IMG/VR virus record: IMGVR_UViG_3300039106_000015
Location: 1-24,391 of that record
DNA: 24,391 nucleotides
Origin: a virus
Reading direction: 5' to 3' (one strand)
How positions within the stretch are numbered: position 1 is the first letter of the stretch; each line of letters opens with the position of its first letter. Shown here in pieces: positions 1-6,032 of this stretch. Position numbers and translations under genes: made by a program. The notes under the pieces were generated by a model. It was not told the DNA's origin. It worked only from the letters and a program-made list of their open reading frames with translations, and ran no database searches.

Positions 1-150
1 ATGTTTATAATTATAGCTTTTTATTTCAATATATGCTTTATCTTTAATTAAAAAATCTAATTCATAATCACCTAATTTAATAGCATCTTTACAAATTCTA
101 TCCATTATCCCTCTTTCTCTTTCTAAATCTTCTTTAGTTTCAAATCTCAT
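1..150 (-). CDS. PD-(D/E)XK-like nuclease, N-terminal part (cut by window edge)
   Basis: An open frame starts with ATG at 150 and stays open for 50 codons to the left edge, so only the N-terminus is visible. The start is one base beyond the stop of the primase-helicase gene, which makes it the next gene of the same transcript. The protein begins MRFETKEDLERE, rich in charged helix-forming residues, and then reads YELDFLIKDKAYIEIKS. The spacing of the Asp in LDF and the Glu-x-Lys in IEIKS resembles the D-x(n)-ExK core of PD-(D/E)XK nucleases. Short phage proteins of this general form are common beside replication genes. The nuclease reading is an inference from this one motif, because the rest of the fold lies outside the window. 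Confidence 0.55.
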   Translation of the reverse strand, partial: MRFETKEDLERERGIMDRICKDAIKLGDYELDFLIKDKAYIEIKSYNYKH

Positions 151-151
151 A

Positions 152-2512
152 TCAATTATAATTTACTGTATCCCAAATATCAGGCTCTCTCTGAGTCTTA
201 ATCTCAAACCATCTAGCTCCATTGCTAGATCCATCTACATACTCTTTACCATTGTACTCTGCATATTTTTTACACCATTTATTGAAAGTTCTGTTAGTAA
301 GGTATTTCTTTTGATCAGTGTACTCAGCTATAAAGTTCTCAAACATTGATACCTTATTCAATCTCTGATCAAATCCTAAATTCTTATTATCTACCCATTC
401 AATAAAGTCCTGGCTTGTCTCATTAATAAACTTTCTCAGTTCTAAATTCTTAGCCTCAGATTCTACTAGACCATTCTCTAGGTAATAATTCAAACAGTTA
501 ATCATGTAATGGTCAAACCTTGCCCATTCCTGCTGATCCCAATCTTCAAACAGCATATATCCAAATTCATCAAATGGAGTATGATGTGTACCAAAATAAC
601 TACTCAGCTCTACCTCAAACATTCTACGCTTGAAAGAGCCACCATCTGCTTTGATAGTGTAGTTAGTAGAGATAAGTACTTTAGGTGAGTCTTTTACCGG
701 TAGTTTAATTGCATCTCTACCTTTGTATTCAATAGTAAGTCCCTCAGTGATTATACTAAATAAGCTCTCAAAATTAAAGTTCTTTCTTACATCATCAAAT
801 GCCAGCACCTGACAATCAGAAGAGACAGTCTGATAGGGAAATGATTTATTTGAGTCAAAGGTCTTACCATCAATGGTGCTAACTTTTTTCATGTATCCAA
901 TAGCATTAATCAGAATCCCTTTACCACTCCCTCCATTAGGATTGTCTGAGATAGTTTCATCATTTAAAATGATTGCTTTATTATTAGCAGATGTCTTATA
1001 AGAATGTAGCATATAGCCTATCACACTCTTCATAGTATCATATCTCTCTACCTCCTGCCCTGATATAAACCAAATGAAGCTCCTGAACATTGACTCATGG
1101 TGATCAGCATCTATTAAATCTCTATCTATTATCTGATTATTCCATACATAACCTTTAAGCTCTGAGTATTCATATATCTCATGGTGCTTAGCAAATACTT
1201 TTACAGCTGCATTCTTATAGTAAATCATACCATAGTCTATCCCATCCCTCTCCATCTCTACATTAGCAGTATCTATCATGCTGAGGTATTGAGGAGTGAA
1301 GAGTTTAGACTTCTCAGCTACAGCATCAAATACAGGTATCCGATTTGATTGGACCAGGTACTCCATCACTCTATCCTTTATCTGAAATTCAGAGACATGA
1401 TTAATAAAATTCTCATTCTTAGTAATAAATACAAAGGTCTTAGTGTTAGCTACAGGATAGTACTTATAGTACTGTAGATTCTCTAAAAATAGCTTGAATC
1501 GGTATGGTATAATTAATACATCACCTTTAAAATCATATTTCCAAAACTCATCTACTTTAATTACCTCCTTAATAGTCTGAATCTCTGACTCTATATTCTC
1601 TTTATTGTACTCTTTAAACTCTTCTAGGATAACAGCATCAGACTTACCACTTAGCACAAAGTTAATCAGCTTATCTTTTTTATCTTTATCCTCAAATTGC
1701 TTAGTATTAAAATTAGCAGTCTTTTTATAGGCAGAATTTATCAGAGCTAGTATCTCTACAGATCCAAAATCTTTCTGCTCAAATCCTATCAGATAATTCT
1801 GACAAGTCATTCTATCCACTCCAAAGTCATTGAATGCAGCTGCTAATTTATACAGTGAGGAGTTTCTATTTTGTGAATTGTACTTCTTTTTAAACCAAGT
1901 CATCAGCTTATTAGCTATCTCATCAGTATCTAGGACCTTAATGTTAGTAATACTACCAACCTCACTACTCTCAAATGGGATAACATCATAGTCAATGATA
2001 TAATTCTCAGCATCTAAATTAACATAGATATCAGGATCATAAGATTCAAAGCAAGCTCTAGCAATATCTTTCCCTGATTCATCTACTCCATTGAATACTG
2101 CAGATATCTGCTTAAAATACTCTTTGTATTCTTTGTCATCCTGTACTATTGGTATTTTGACTAGAGCTTTCACTCCATTTCCTGATGGTGAGGTCCAACA
2201 GGCAAAGATAGATTTGTGAGCTTTCAGTTCTACAATCAGAGCAGGGATATCCTGCACCTCATCAAAGTCTAAAGTCAGTAATCCTGATGCCTTTCTTAGA
2301 GATGCATTATTTCTCTTACTGAAATCACCTCCAAAAGTCACTACAGGCAGTTGCATCTTAATAGATTTCCTTTCCTCTTTATCAGTAGAGAATCTAAGGT
2401 CCTTACATAACTGCTCAGACTTGCCATTCTTAATCCTATCTAAATAGAATCCTACATCTTTATTCTGATAAGGTGATACATCCTTAATTGATTTGTAAAA
2501 AGTTACTTTCAT
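152..2512 (-). CDS. Primase-helicase (BT4734/VirE-N-like N-terminus plus SF3-like helicase)
   Basis: A 786-residue protein that probably primes and unwinds DNA during phage replication. Residues about 50-175 resemble the BT4734/VirE N-terminal domain, with LLTLDFDE at 78-85 and SPSGNGVKALVKI at 108-120, as in primase-polymerase-related folds of Bacteroidota mobile elements. A linker and winged-helix-like section follow. The helicase part carries a Walker A motif GGSGKG at 527-532, a Walker B-like VLAFDD at 569-574, the sensor-type KVLISTNY at 611-618 and candidate arginine-finger residues Arg629-Arg630. This order fits superfamily 3 helicases and the DUF5906/NrS-1-type replicases. The ATG at 2512 follows a structured leader and lies about 100 bases after a possible promoter. 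The nuclease-like gene follows with no real gap. Function is confident; whether it has true primase activity cannot be told from sequence reading. Confidence 0.88.
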   Translation of the reverse strand: MKVTFYKSIKDVSPYQNKDVGFYLDRIKNGKSEQLCKDLRFSTDKEERKSIKMQLPVVTFGGDFSKRNNASLRKASGLLTLDFDEVQDIPALIVELKAHKSIFACWTSPSGNGVKALVKIPIVQDDKEYKEYFKQISAVFNGVDESGKDIARACFESYDPDIYVNLDAENYIIDYDVIPFESSEVGSITNIKVLDTDEIANKLMTWFKKKYNSQNRNSSLYKLAAAFNDFGVDRMTCQNYLIGFEQKDFGSVEILALINSAYKKTANFNTKQFEDKDKKDKLINFVLSGKSDAVILEEFKEYNKENIESEIQTIKEVIKVDEFWKYDFKGDVLIIPYRFKLFLENLQYYKYYPVANTKTFVFITKNENFINHVSEFQIKDRVMEYLVQSNRIPVFDAVAEKSKLFTPQYLSMIDTANVEMERDGIDYGMIYYKNAAVKVFAKHHEIYEYSELKGYVWNNQIIDRDLIDADHHESMFRSFIWFISGQEVERYDTMKSVIGYMLHSYKTSANNKAIILNDETISDNPNGGSGKGILINAIGYMKKVSTIDGKTFDSNKSFPYQTVSSDCQVLAFDDVRKNFNFESLFSIITEGLTIEYKGRDAIKLPVKDSPKVLISTNYTIKADGGSFKRRMFEVELSSYFGTHHTPFDEFGYMLFEDWDQQEWARFDHYMINCLNYYLENGLVESEAKNLELRKFINETSQDFIEWVDNKNLGFDQRLNKVSMFENFIAEYTDQKKYLTNRTFNKWCKKYAEYNGKEYVDGSSNGARWFEIKTQREPDIWDTVNYN

Positions 2513-2528
2513 AGTATAAATAAAAAGT

Positions 2529-2582
2529 GAGAGTCCCTGCTTAACACAACCGCCAGGAGGAATTGCAGGGATTTATACTCTC
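2529..2582 (-). promoter_or_regulatory. Structured leader hairpin upstream of the primase-helicase gene
   Basis: In the minus-strand leader of the primase gene, GAGAG (2582-2578) can pair with CTCTC (2533-2529), and TCCCTGC (2571-2565) pairs exactly with GCAGGGA (2540-2534). A small 5'-side bulge separates the two helices. The apical loop of about 24 bases contains CCTCCTGGCGG, which includes an anti-Shine-Dalgarno-like CCTCC. The element ends about 16 bases before the start codon, so it could control translation or transcript stability. There is no U tract after it, so it is not a plain terminator. I cannot assign it to a named RNA family. Confidence 0.6.
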
Positions 2583-2615
2583 TAATGTTTTTTATCATGG
2601 CGATTATGTTGTTTG

Positions 2616-2623
2616 CAAATGTA
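2616..2623 (-). promoter_or_regulatory. Possible -7 promoter box for the primase-helicase gene
   Basis: The minus strand reads TACATTTG here, matching the Bacteroidota -7 consensus TAnnTTTG. It would start a transcript about 95 bases upstream of the primase start and include the leader hairpin. No good TTG (-33) box lies at the usual distance; only a weak TTAG is found 22 bases upstream, so the assignment is tentative. A second, weaker match (TATTTTTG) lies at 2654-2661. Confidence 0.35.
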
Positions 2624-2666
2624 ATAATTTAATTTATAATTGATACTAAAGTGCAAAAATAAATTA

Positions 2667-2696
2667 TTTGTGCTGTTTTGTGCTATTATTTGTGCT
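2667..2696 (+). repeat. Three TTTGTGCT direct repeats (iteron-like)
   Basis: TTTGTGCT occurs at 2667-2674, 2677-2684 and 2689-2696, with start-to-start spacings of 10 and 12 bases, about one helical turn. A fourth copy lies in inverted orientation at 2908-2915, as part of ACAGCACAAA at 2906-2915. The helical phasing suggests binding by one protein. The DnaA domain IV-like product coded next door is a reasonable candidate, by inference only. Confidence 0.6.
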
Positions 2697-2915
2697 GTCT
2701 TAACTCCTATTGTTATTGGGCTGTAGAAGATTAGAACGAAAAAACACTTTTTTTTCCCAAAAACTGTTCACCCCCCAATATGAAAATAAATTTTTTTTTT
2801 ATTAAAAATATATTGTAAATAAAAATATATAATATATAGAGTATAGGGATGTGAATTGTACTTTCGTTCTAATTCTCTACAAGTCAATATCAGTAAGGGA
2901 ATTATACAGCACAAA
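2689..2915. repeat. Long imperfect inverted repeat around an AT-rich core (candidate replication origin)
   Basis: The left arm (2689-2741) and the reverse complement of the right arm (2862-2915) align over about 54 positions with roughly 41 identities and one gap. The inner 19 bases (2723-2741 and 2862-2880) fit GTAGARRATTAGAACGAAA with two differences, and the outer 10 bases are identical TTTGTGCTGT. The 120-base core (2742-2861) is mostly A and T with long homopolymer runs, as expected of an easily melted element. It sits between a DnaA domain IV-like gene and the primase-helicase gene, which suits an origin. No classical DnaA box was found, so the origin role is an inference. The 420-base gap 2513-2932 contains no convincing gene. 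Confidence 0.6.
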
Positions 2916-2934
2916 AAAAGCTCCGAAGAGCTTT
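2911..2934 (-). terminator. Rho-independent terminator after the DnaA-like gene
   Basis: On the minus strand AAAGCTC (2934-2928), a TTCG tetraloop and GAGCTTT (2923-2917) form a perfect 7-base-pair stem, followed by a T run continuing to 2913. The stem overlaps the stop codon of the DnaA domain IV-like gene. It closes the early transcript that starts near 6030. Confidence 0.88.
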
Positions 2935-3340
2935 AAATTATTTCTGCTAGTTCTTTAGCTGTCATATATTCTTTAAATTGATGGACCTTATCATACTCAT
3001 AAGGCATCTGAATCTTTACATTGATGTAATTAAACTGCTCTATTGCCGAAACTTTGTATTTATCCTCATAATCATTATTAAGAGCAGTCTGCACTAATGG
3101 CTCTATCTCATGAAGATATAATTTATCCTGCATCCTGGACCATCTCCTGTGCATTCTGATACCATGTATAACAGTAGCATGATGTCTATTCAGCATCTTA
3201 CCTATTTGAGTCAGGGATACCTTACATTTATTCAGCCTGTACATTACATAGTATCTCTTATATACATAGGATCTATTTCTGCTATTAGTATCTAGCTGAT
3301 ACTTTGTGATCTGTTCTTTTAAAAAATCTATTTCTTTCAT
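2933..3340 (-). CDS. DnaA domain IV-like DNA-binding protein
   Basis: A 135-residue protein whose residues about 20-70 resemble the DNA-binding domain IV of DnaA. The stretch contains VSLTQIGKMLNRHHATVIHG, which has the helix-turn-helix pattern and the DHxTV-like signature (here HHATVIHG) that contacts bases in DnaA. There is no AAA+ ATPase part, so it is not a full initiator; it could recognise origin or operator sites and recruit or compete with host DnaA. The C-terminal half is unassigned. The ATG overlaps the previous stop as ATGA, implying translational coupling. It is the last gene before the terminator and lies beside the inverted-repeat region. Confidence 0.8.
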   Translation of the reverse strand: MKEIDFLKEQITKYQLDTNSRNRSYVYKRYYVMYRLNKCKVSLTQIGKMLNRHHATVIHGIRMHRRWSRMQDKLYLHEIEPLVQTALNNDYEDKYKVSAIEQFNYINVKIQMPYEYDKVHQFKEYMTAKELAEII

Positions 3341-3579
3341 TGTTCTGATTTAAATTGTTCATACAACCATTCTTCATAAGTAGTTGCATCTGAAATTTCA
3401 TAACATCCACAGTTCATTGTTTTTTGTCCTGCTTTGTATGCATCTTTTGCTGAAGAATTATATACTAAAAATAGTTGTTTTTTTTCCATTTCTTTGGCTT
3501 TCTCAACCGCTTTCCAATAATCAAAATTCATCTCATTGCATAAGTGTTCTGCTAACCATTCTACTGCTGTTTGTTTCAT
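3337..3579 (-). CDS. Small phage protein, MKQTAVEWL family copy 1
   Basis: An 80-residue protein starting MKQTAVEWLAEHLC and ending EEWLYEQFKSEQ. It belongs with the next two upstream genes as tandem paralogues: all combine an N-terminal TAV/WL helix, a central lysine-glutamate-rich KAKEMEK-type segment and a closing motif before a final EQ or KQ. Short proteins with this opening are frequent in Bacteroidota phages and have no known function. Both ends overlap neighbours as ATGA. No signal peptide or membrane segment is seen. The ORF on the opposite strand within it is a shadow. Confidence 0.75.
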   Translation of the reverse strand: MKQTAVEWLAEHLCNEMNFDYWKAVEKAKEMEKKQLFLVYNSSAKDAYKAGQKTMNCGCYEISDATTYEEWLYEQFKSEQ

Positions 3580-3816
3580 TGTTCTGAGTTTTTAAAGGTT
3601 TCGTTATAGTATTCTTCTGCTGATAATTTGCATTCATATCCATCGGGCATATTTGCTTTCCAACATTCTACAAAAGCATCTTCTATCTGCTCTTTCTCCA
3701 TATCTTTTGCTTGTTCTAAACATTTGTTAATTGAACGTATATCTAGTGGTGTTAAAAGTATATGTTCATATAACCATTCTACTGCTGTTTGTTTCATTGT
3801 TTTGAGTTTTTAAAGG
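3554..3816. repeat. 45-base direct repeat from gene duplication
   Basis: Positions 3554-3598 and 3772-3816 are identical except for one base (C or T in GTTYTGAG). Each copy spans the end of one paralogue and the start of the next, including the ATGA junction. This is the footprint of a recent tandem duplication, or of sequence homogenisation between the copies. Confidence 0.85.
3576..3797 (-). CDS. Small phage protein, MKQTAVEWL family copy 2
   Basis: A 73-residue paralogue of the preceding and following small genes. It starts MKQTAVEWLYEHI, carries CLEQAKDMEKEQIEDAF in the middle and ends SAEEYYNETFKNSEQ. The YYNxxFKNSxQ ending is shared with copy 3, and the MKQTAVEWL opening with copy 1, so this copy links the other two. 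Both ends are ATGA overlaps, so expression is coupled along the cluster. Function unknown; its charge pattern suggests a soluble helical protein. Confidence 0.78.
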   Translation of the reverse strand: MKQTAVEWLYEHILLTPLDIRSINKCLEQAKDMEKEQIEDAFVECWKANMPDGYECKLSAEEYYNETFKNSEQ

Positions 3817-4018
3817 ATTTATTATAGTACTGTTGAAATTCATAAGGACATCCATTATAGATTTGACCTAGATTATAAAAATATTTCATTTGATTAGTCT
3901 CCTCCTCCAAATACTTATGAAAGTGATTGACAAACTCTCTACCCTCTACTGAATGCATATTGAAGAGATGAGGCTGTAACTTCTCTAAGTCACTAAACAC
4001 CTGCTGTACTGCTGTCAT
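3794..4018 (-). CDS. Small phage protein, diverged MKQTAVEWL family copy 3
   Basis: A 74-residue protein starting MTAVQQVFSDLEKL and ending QYYNKSFKNSKQ. The ending matches copy 2 almost exactly, while the N-terminus has lost the KQTAVEWL form and keeps only TAV. It is the most diverged of the three and the first in transcription order. ATGA overlaps join it to both neighbours. Role unknown. Confidence 0.72.
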   Translation of the reverse strand: MTAVQQVFSDLEKLQPHLFNMHSVEGREFVNHFHKYLEEETNQMKYFYNLGQIYNGCPYEFQQYYNKSFKNSKQ

Positions 4019-4257
4019 AATAATTTAGTTTGAGTTACTGACTTAAATAGATCCGACTGAGATTCTAATACACCTGTAGCATTAATGAAATCAATCTCTA
4101 CCTTTGCAGATTGGATTAGAGTTCCTGCGAGCTGAGATATTGCCTTAGCTTTATCCACCTCCACATTCACCTGGTCTGTTGTTAATGTCTCATCACTTAG
4201 TCTTTCAAGTGCCATGAAGATGTGATCTCTTAGATCACTTAATTTGTTTTGTGCCAT
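4015..4257 (-). CDS. Conserved small phage protein, helical
   Basis: An 80-residue protein with the pattern LSDLRDHIFMALERL, then VDKAKAISQLAGTLIQSAKVEIDF. This arrangement (DLRxHLF...LE...AKAIxxxAxxIxxxAKVE) recurs in small proteins of many tailed phages and prophages, usually near DNA-binding or HNH genes, with no established function. The ATG at 4257 lies inside the 3' end of the HNH-like gene (23-base overlap), so the two are probably coupled. It is predicted to be mostly helical and soluble. Confidence 0.75.
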   Translation of the reverse strand: MAQNKLSDLRDHIFMALERLSDETLTTDQVNVEVDKAKAISQLAGTLIQSAKVEIDFINATGVLESQSDLFKSVTQTKLL

Positions 4258-4897
4258 TGTTATTTATTTTTTTTATTAGTTTACATTTTAATCTCATTAC
4301 CTGCTGTAATTCTTTAGGTAATCTTTGTATGGTATTTCTAGCCATGTTCTCCTTTTTAGTTATCATTAGCAGATTAGTAATATCATTATTTAGATAATTA
4401 CCATCCTTATACACTACTACCATCCCCTTAGGAATTGGTCCATTGTGCTGTTCCCAAGTATATCTATTGAGCAGCTGCCAATTACTATCTGATAGCTTAA
4501 TATACTGATACATCTTACCTCCTGTATCTCTTCTCTGATGGATAGTACCTACAGGCTGAGTATTTACAGGCTTAGAGCCTTTCTTAAACATAGTCTTAGC
4601 CACTTTTTGATATACTTCTGTGGACATTTTTTGACCTTTGTTAGCAGGTACACTACCTTTCTTAAATTGAGTAGCTTTACCACCTAGATAACCTGGAGGA
4701 TATTGAGTAGACCTTAAGTATTTAGGATCTTTCTTAATACCCATACTCCATGCTCTATTATAAACTGATGACTCACTAAGTCCTAAGTCATCTGCTATCT
4801 TTTTAGTAGGCTCAAATGGATACCTTTCTTTTATGATGTCATTCAAAATCCTCTTTGACAGTATATCATTGCCTGTATTTTTTCTTTCTGTAGCCAT
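4235..4897 (-). CDS. HNH endonuclease-like protein with N-terminal helix-turn-helix
   Basis: A 220-residue basic protein. Near the N-terminus KKIADDLGLSESSVYNRAWSMGI is a helix-turn-helix of the kind found in homing-type HNH proteins. The middle contains lysine- and glycine-rich FKKGS repeats (FKKGSVPANKG, FKKGSKPVN). The C-terminal part reads YTWEQHNGPIPKGMVVVYKDGNYLNNDITNLLMIT, which matches the HNH_3 arrangement (W, G-IP-G, DGN, NN, NL). However, the usual first His before KDGN is Tyr, so the catalytic site may be degenerate. I chose the ATG at 4897; an in-frame TTG at 4933 would overlap the upstream gene. It could be a nicking enzyme or a DNA-binding relative that has lost cleavage. Confidence 0.75.
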   Translation of the reverse strand: MATERKNTGNDILSKRILNDIIKERYPFEPTKKIADDLGLSESSVYNRAWSMGIKKDPKYLRSTQYPPGYLGGKATQFKKGSVPANKGQKMSTEVYQKVAKTMFKKGSKPVNTQPVGTIHQRRDTGGKMYQYIKLSDSNWQLLNRYTWEQHNGPIPKGMVVVYKDGNYLNNDITNLLMITKKENMARNTIQRLPKELQQVMRLKCKLIKKINNNGTKQIK

Positions 4898-4919
4898 TGT
4901 AAATATTTGTATAGTTTTT

Positions 4920-5072
4920 TCATATCTCTTCAATTAATAGAATTAAGTCATCATTCTTTTGTATGAGCTGCTTAACATGATCAGCATCATAAGCCTCTAC
5001 TATCCTAGTCACTAACTTTACAGGACCATTCCAATAGTCAAAGGTCTTATACACTACTTTATATATCTTCAT
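4920..5072 (-). CDS. Small hypothetical protein (50 aa)
   Basis: A 50-codon frame from ATG at 5072 to TGA at 4920. It begins MKIYKVVYKTFDYWNG and ends IQKNDDLILLIEEI. It overlaps the end of the upstream 68-residue gene by 14 bases and fills an otherwise empty stretch, as expected in this tightly packed cluster. The pattern of a short strand-rich start and a helical acidic end is plausible for a folded microprotein. No family is recognised. Confidence 0.65.
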   Translation of the reverse strand: MKIYKVVYKTFDYWNGPVKLVTRIVEAYDADHVKQLIQKNDDLILLIEEI

Positions 5073-5265
5073 TATCATTATTTTTAATTGGCACATCTAA
5101 GCCATACATTAAATCAAACATTGCAAAATCTCTAGCAGCATTTCTCTTACTGCCCTCATAACTCTGAAAGTACCATTCTCTGAATCTCAGGTATTTTTGG
5201 TGAGTATAATCACCATTAGCTATAGCATCCTGTACCTCAATAGCTAGCTGTGTGAACTCAGTCAT
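5059..5265 (-). CDS. Small hypothetical protein (68 aa)
   Basis: A 68-residue soluble protein starting MTEFTQLAIEVQDAIANGDY, with an aromatic- and arginine-rich centre (RFREWYFQSYEGSKRNAARDFAMFDL) and an acidic C-terminus. The ATG at 5265 overlaps the stop of the upstream membrane microprotein as ATGA. The centre looks helical and could bind nucleic acid or protein. No family recognised. Confidence 0.7.
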   Translation of the reverse strand: MTEFTQLAIEVQDAIANGDYTHQKYLRFREWYFQSYEGSKRNAARDFAMFDLMYGLDVPIKNNDNEDI

Positions 5266-5396
5266 GGTGATTCTATTATCAGGTCCTTAATTATATCATT
5301 CTGCTCTTGACATTCTTTAAGCCTGTAGATTGATATTGACATTCCAATTATTAAGCCTATTACTAGACCTATAAATGCATCCTTATATTTTTTCAT
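5262..5396 (-). CDS. Small single-pass membrane protein (44 aa)
   Basis: A 44-codon frame from ATG at 5396 to TGA at 5262. It starts MKKYKDAFIGLVIGLIIGMS, a basic start followed by a glycine-zipper hydrophobic helix (about residues 8-24), and ends with a short charged tail. It probably inserts in the inner membrane. Ends overlap both neighbours (ATGA downstream, 14 bases upstream). No lipobox. Function unknown; an accessory or superinfection role is only a guess. Confidence 0.65.
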   Translation of the reverse strand: MKKYKDAFIGLVIGLIIGMSISIYRLKECQEQNDIIKDLIIESP

Positions 5397-5526
5397 TGCC
5401 TTTATTATTTATGATTTCTAAATATCTTAGGTATAGAGGCAGATTAAATCCACCTCTTACCTCATCTGCTGATCTTCTGCTAGTCCAAAATCTTAGAATA
5501 GCAGCGAATGTAGGTGACTTTCTCAT
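5383..5526 (-). CDS. Small basic hypothetical protein (47 aa)
   Basis: A 47-codon frame from ATG at 5526 to TAA at 5383. It starts MRKSPTFAAILRFWTSRRSADEVRGG and then has a leucine/tyrosine helix (LPLYLRYLEII). Several Arg residues suggest nucleic acid or membrane-surface contact. The start forms an ATGA with the upstream gene and the end overlaps the next by 14 bases, which supports a real gene. No family recognised. Confidence 0.6.
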   Translation of the reverse strand: MRKSPTFAAILRFWTSRRSADEVRGGFNLPLYLRYLEIINNKGNEKI

Positions 5527-5714
5527 AGCTTAGATTTAAGTAGCTTAAGATTTGCATTACTTAAAGGAAACAGGGATACCTCTTCATCATCAGTCTCCTC
5601 AGCATGATATGTAAATGGCTCAATGGTGCCAAATATATATACATCACTATCGTAGCTAGTTTTCCAATTAGACCAATACTTGTTGTCAAATTTAGTTAGT
5701 TTAATAAAGTTCAT
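5523..5714 (-). CDS. Small acidic hypothetical protein (63 aa)
   Basis: A 63-residue protein when started at the ATG at 5714, which overlaps the stop of the upstream membrane gene as ATGA. The frame is open further upstream to 5792, but that part is a Cys- and Phe-rich run antisense in character and overlaps a better gene. The product starts MNFIKLTKFDNKYWSNWKTS and has an acidic patch EETDDEEVS. It looks like a small beta-rich soluble domain. No family recognised. Confidence 0.65.
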   Translation of the reverse strand: MNFIKLTKFDNKYWSNWKTSYDSDVYIFGTIEPFTYHAEETDDEEVSLFPLSNANLKLLKSKL

Positions 5715-5842
5715 AATATAAGTTCTAAAAAAGTGAATAAAAAAAGTATTGATAGTATTACAGTTGTAACAATAAGCATAGCTATAGCACATGCTTTCTG
5801 TTCATCTCCTACAGGAGTAAAATAATTAATTAGTTTTTTCAT
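5711..5842 (-). CDS. Small single-pass membrane protein (43 aa)
   Basis: A 43-codon frame from ATG at 5842 to TGA at 5711. After MKKLINYFTPVGDEQKACA comes a strongly hydrophobic segment to the C-terminus (about residues 18-43), so it is a tail-anchored type membrane microprotein. It overlaps the gene upstream by 17 bases and the gene downstream by ATGA. With the 44-residue membrane protein two genes on, it forms a pair of early membrane proteins. Function unknown. Confidence 0.65.
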   Translation of the reverse strand: MKKLINYFTPVGDEQKACAIAMLIVTTVILSILFLFTFLELIL

Positions 5843-5999
5843 TGATTCTATCTATTAGGTTAGTAATTGCATACCATTGAGCATAAGCTCTTATAGTAGC
5901 TTCATCTTTTCTACCAAAAGCATCTGCACTTTCTTTAGCCTGGTCATACAGTGATGCCTCCTCAGCTAGAATGATTGTCATAATTTGTTCTTTGTCCAT
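5826..5999 (-). CDS. Small hypothetical protein, first gene of the early operon (57 aa)
   Basis: A 57-residue helical protein starting MDKEQIMTIILAEEASLYDQAK and ending WYAITNLIDRINEKTN. I chose the ATG at 5999; an in-frame TTG at 6035 would place the start on top of the -7 promoter box and is unlikely. It is the first gene after the promoter at 6033-6062, with a leader of roughly 30 bases, so it should be among the earliest products. Function unknown; the charge pattern suggests a helical hairpin. Confidence 0.7.
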   Translation of the reverse strand: MDKEQIMTIILAEEASLYDQAKESADAFGRKDEATIRAYAQWYAITNLIDRINEKTN

Positions 6000-6032
6000 G
6001 TGTAAAAGTTTTAATTGTTGATAACTATACGC

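Noticed and set aside
2742-2861. Transposon ends or an excised insertion as the cause of the inverted repeat
   Set aside because: There is no transposase or target-site duplication and the 120-base core has no coding remnant; an origin or regulatory reading fits better.
3384-3813. Plus-strand frames of 61-67 codons over the tandem paralogues
   Set aside because: They are antisense to overlapping, ATGA-coupled genes and their products are hydrophobic Ser/Leu/Phe-rich shadows.
4843-4923. 26-codon frame starting at an ATGA junction after the 50-residue gene
   Set aside because: It is short, lies inside the HNH-like gene in another frame and shows no protein-like features; the ATGA is probably chance.
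4898-4933. TTG-initiated extension of the HNH-like gene
   Set aside because: It overlaps the 50-codon gene ending at 4920; the ATG at 4897 gives a standard start with a short gap.
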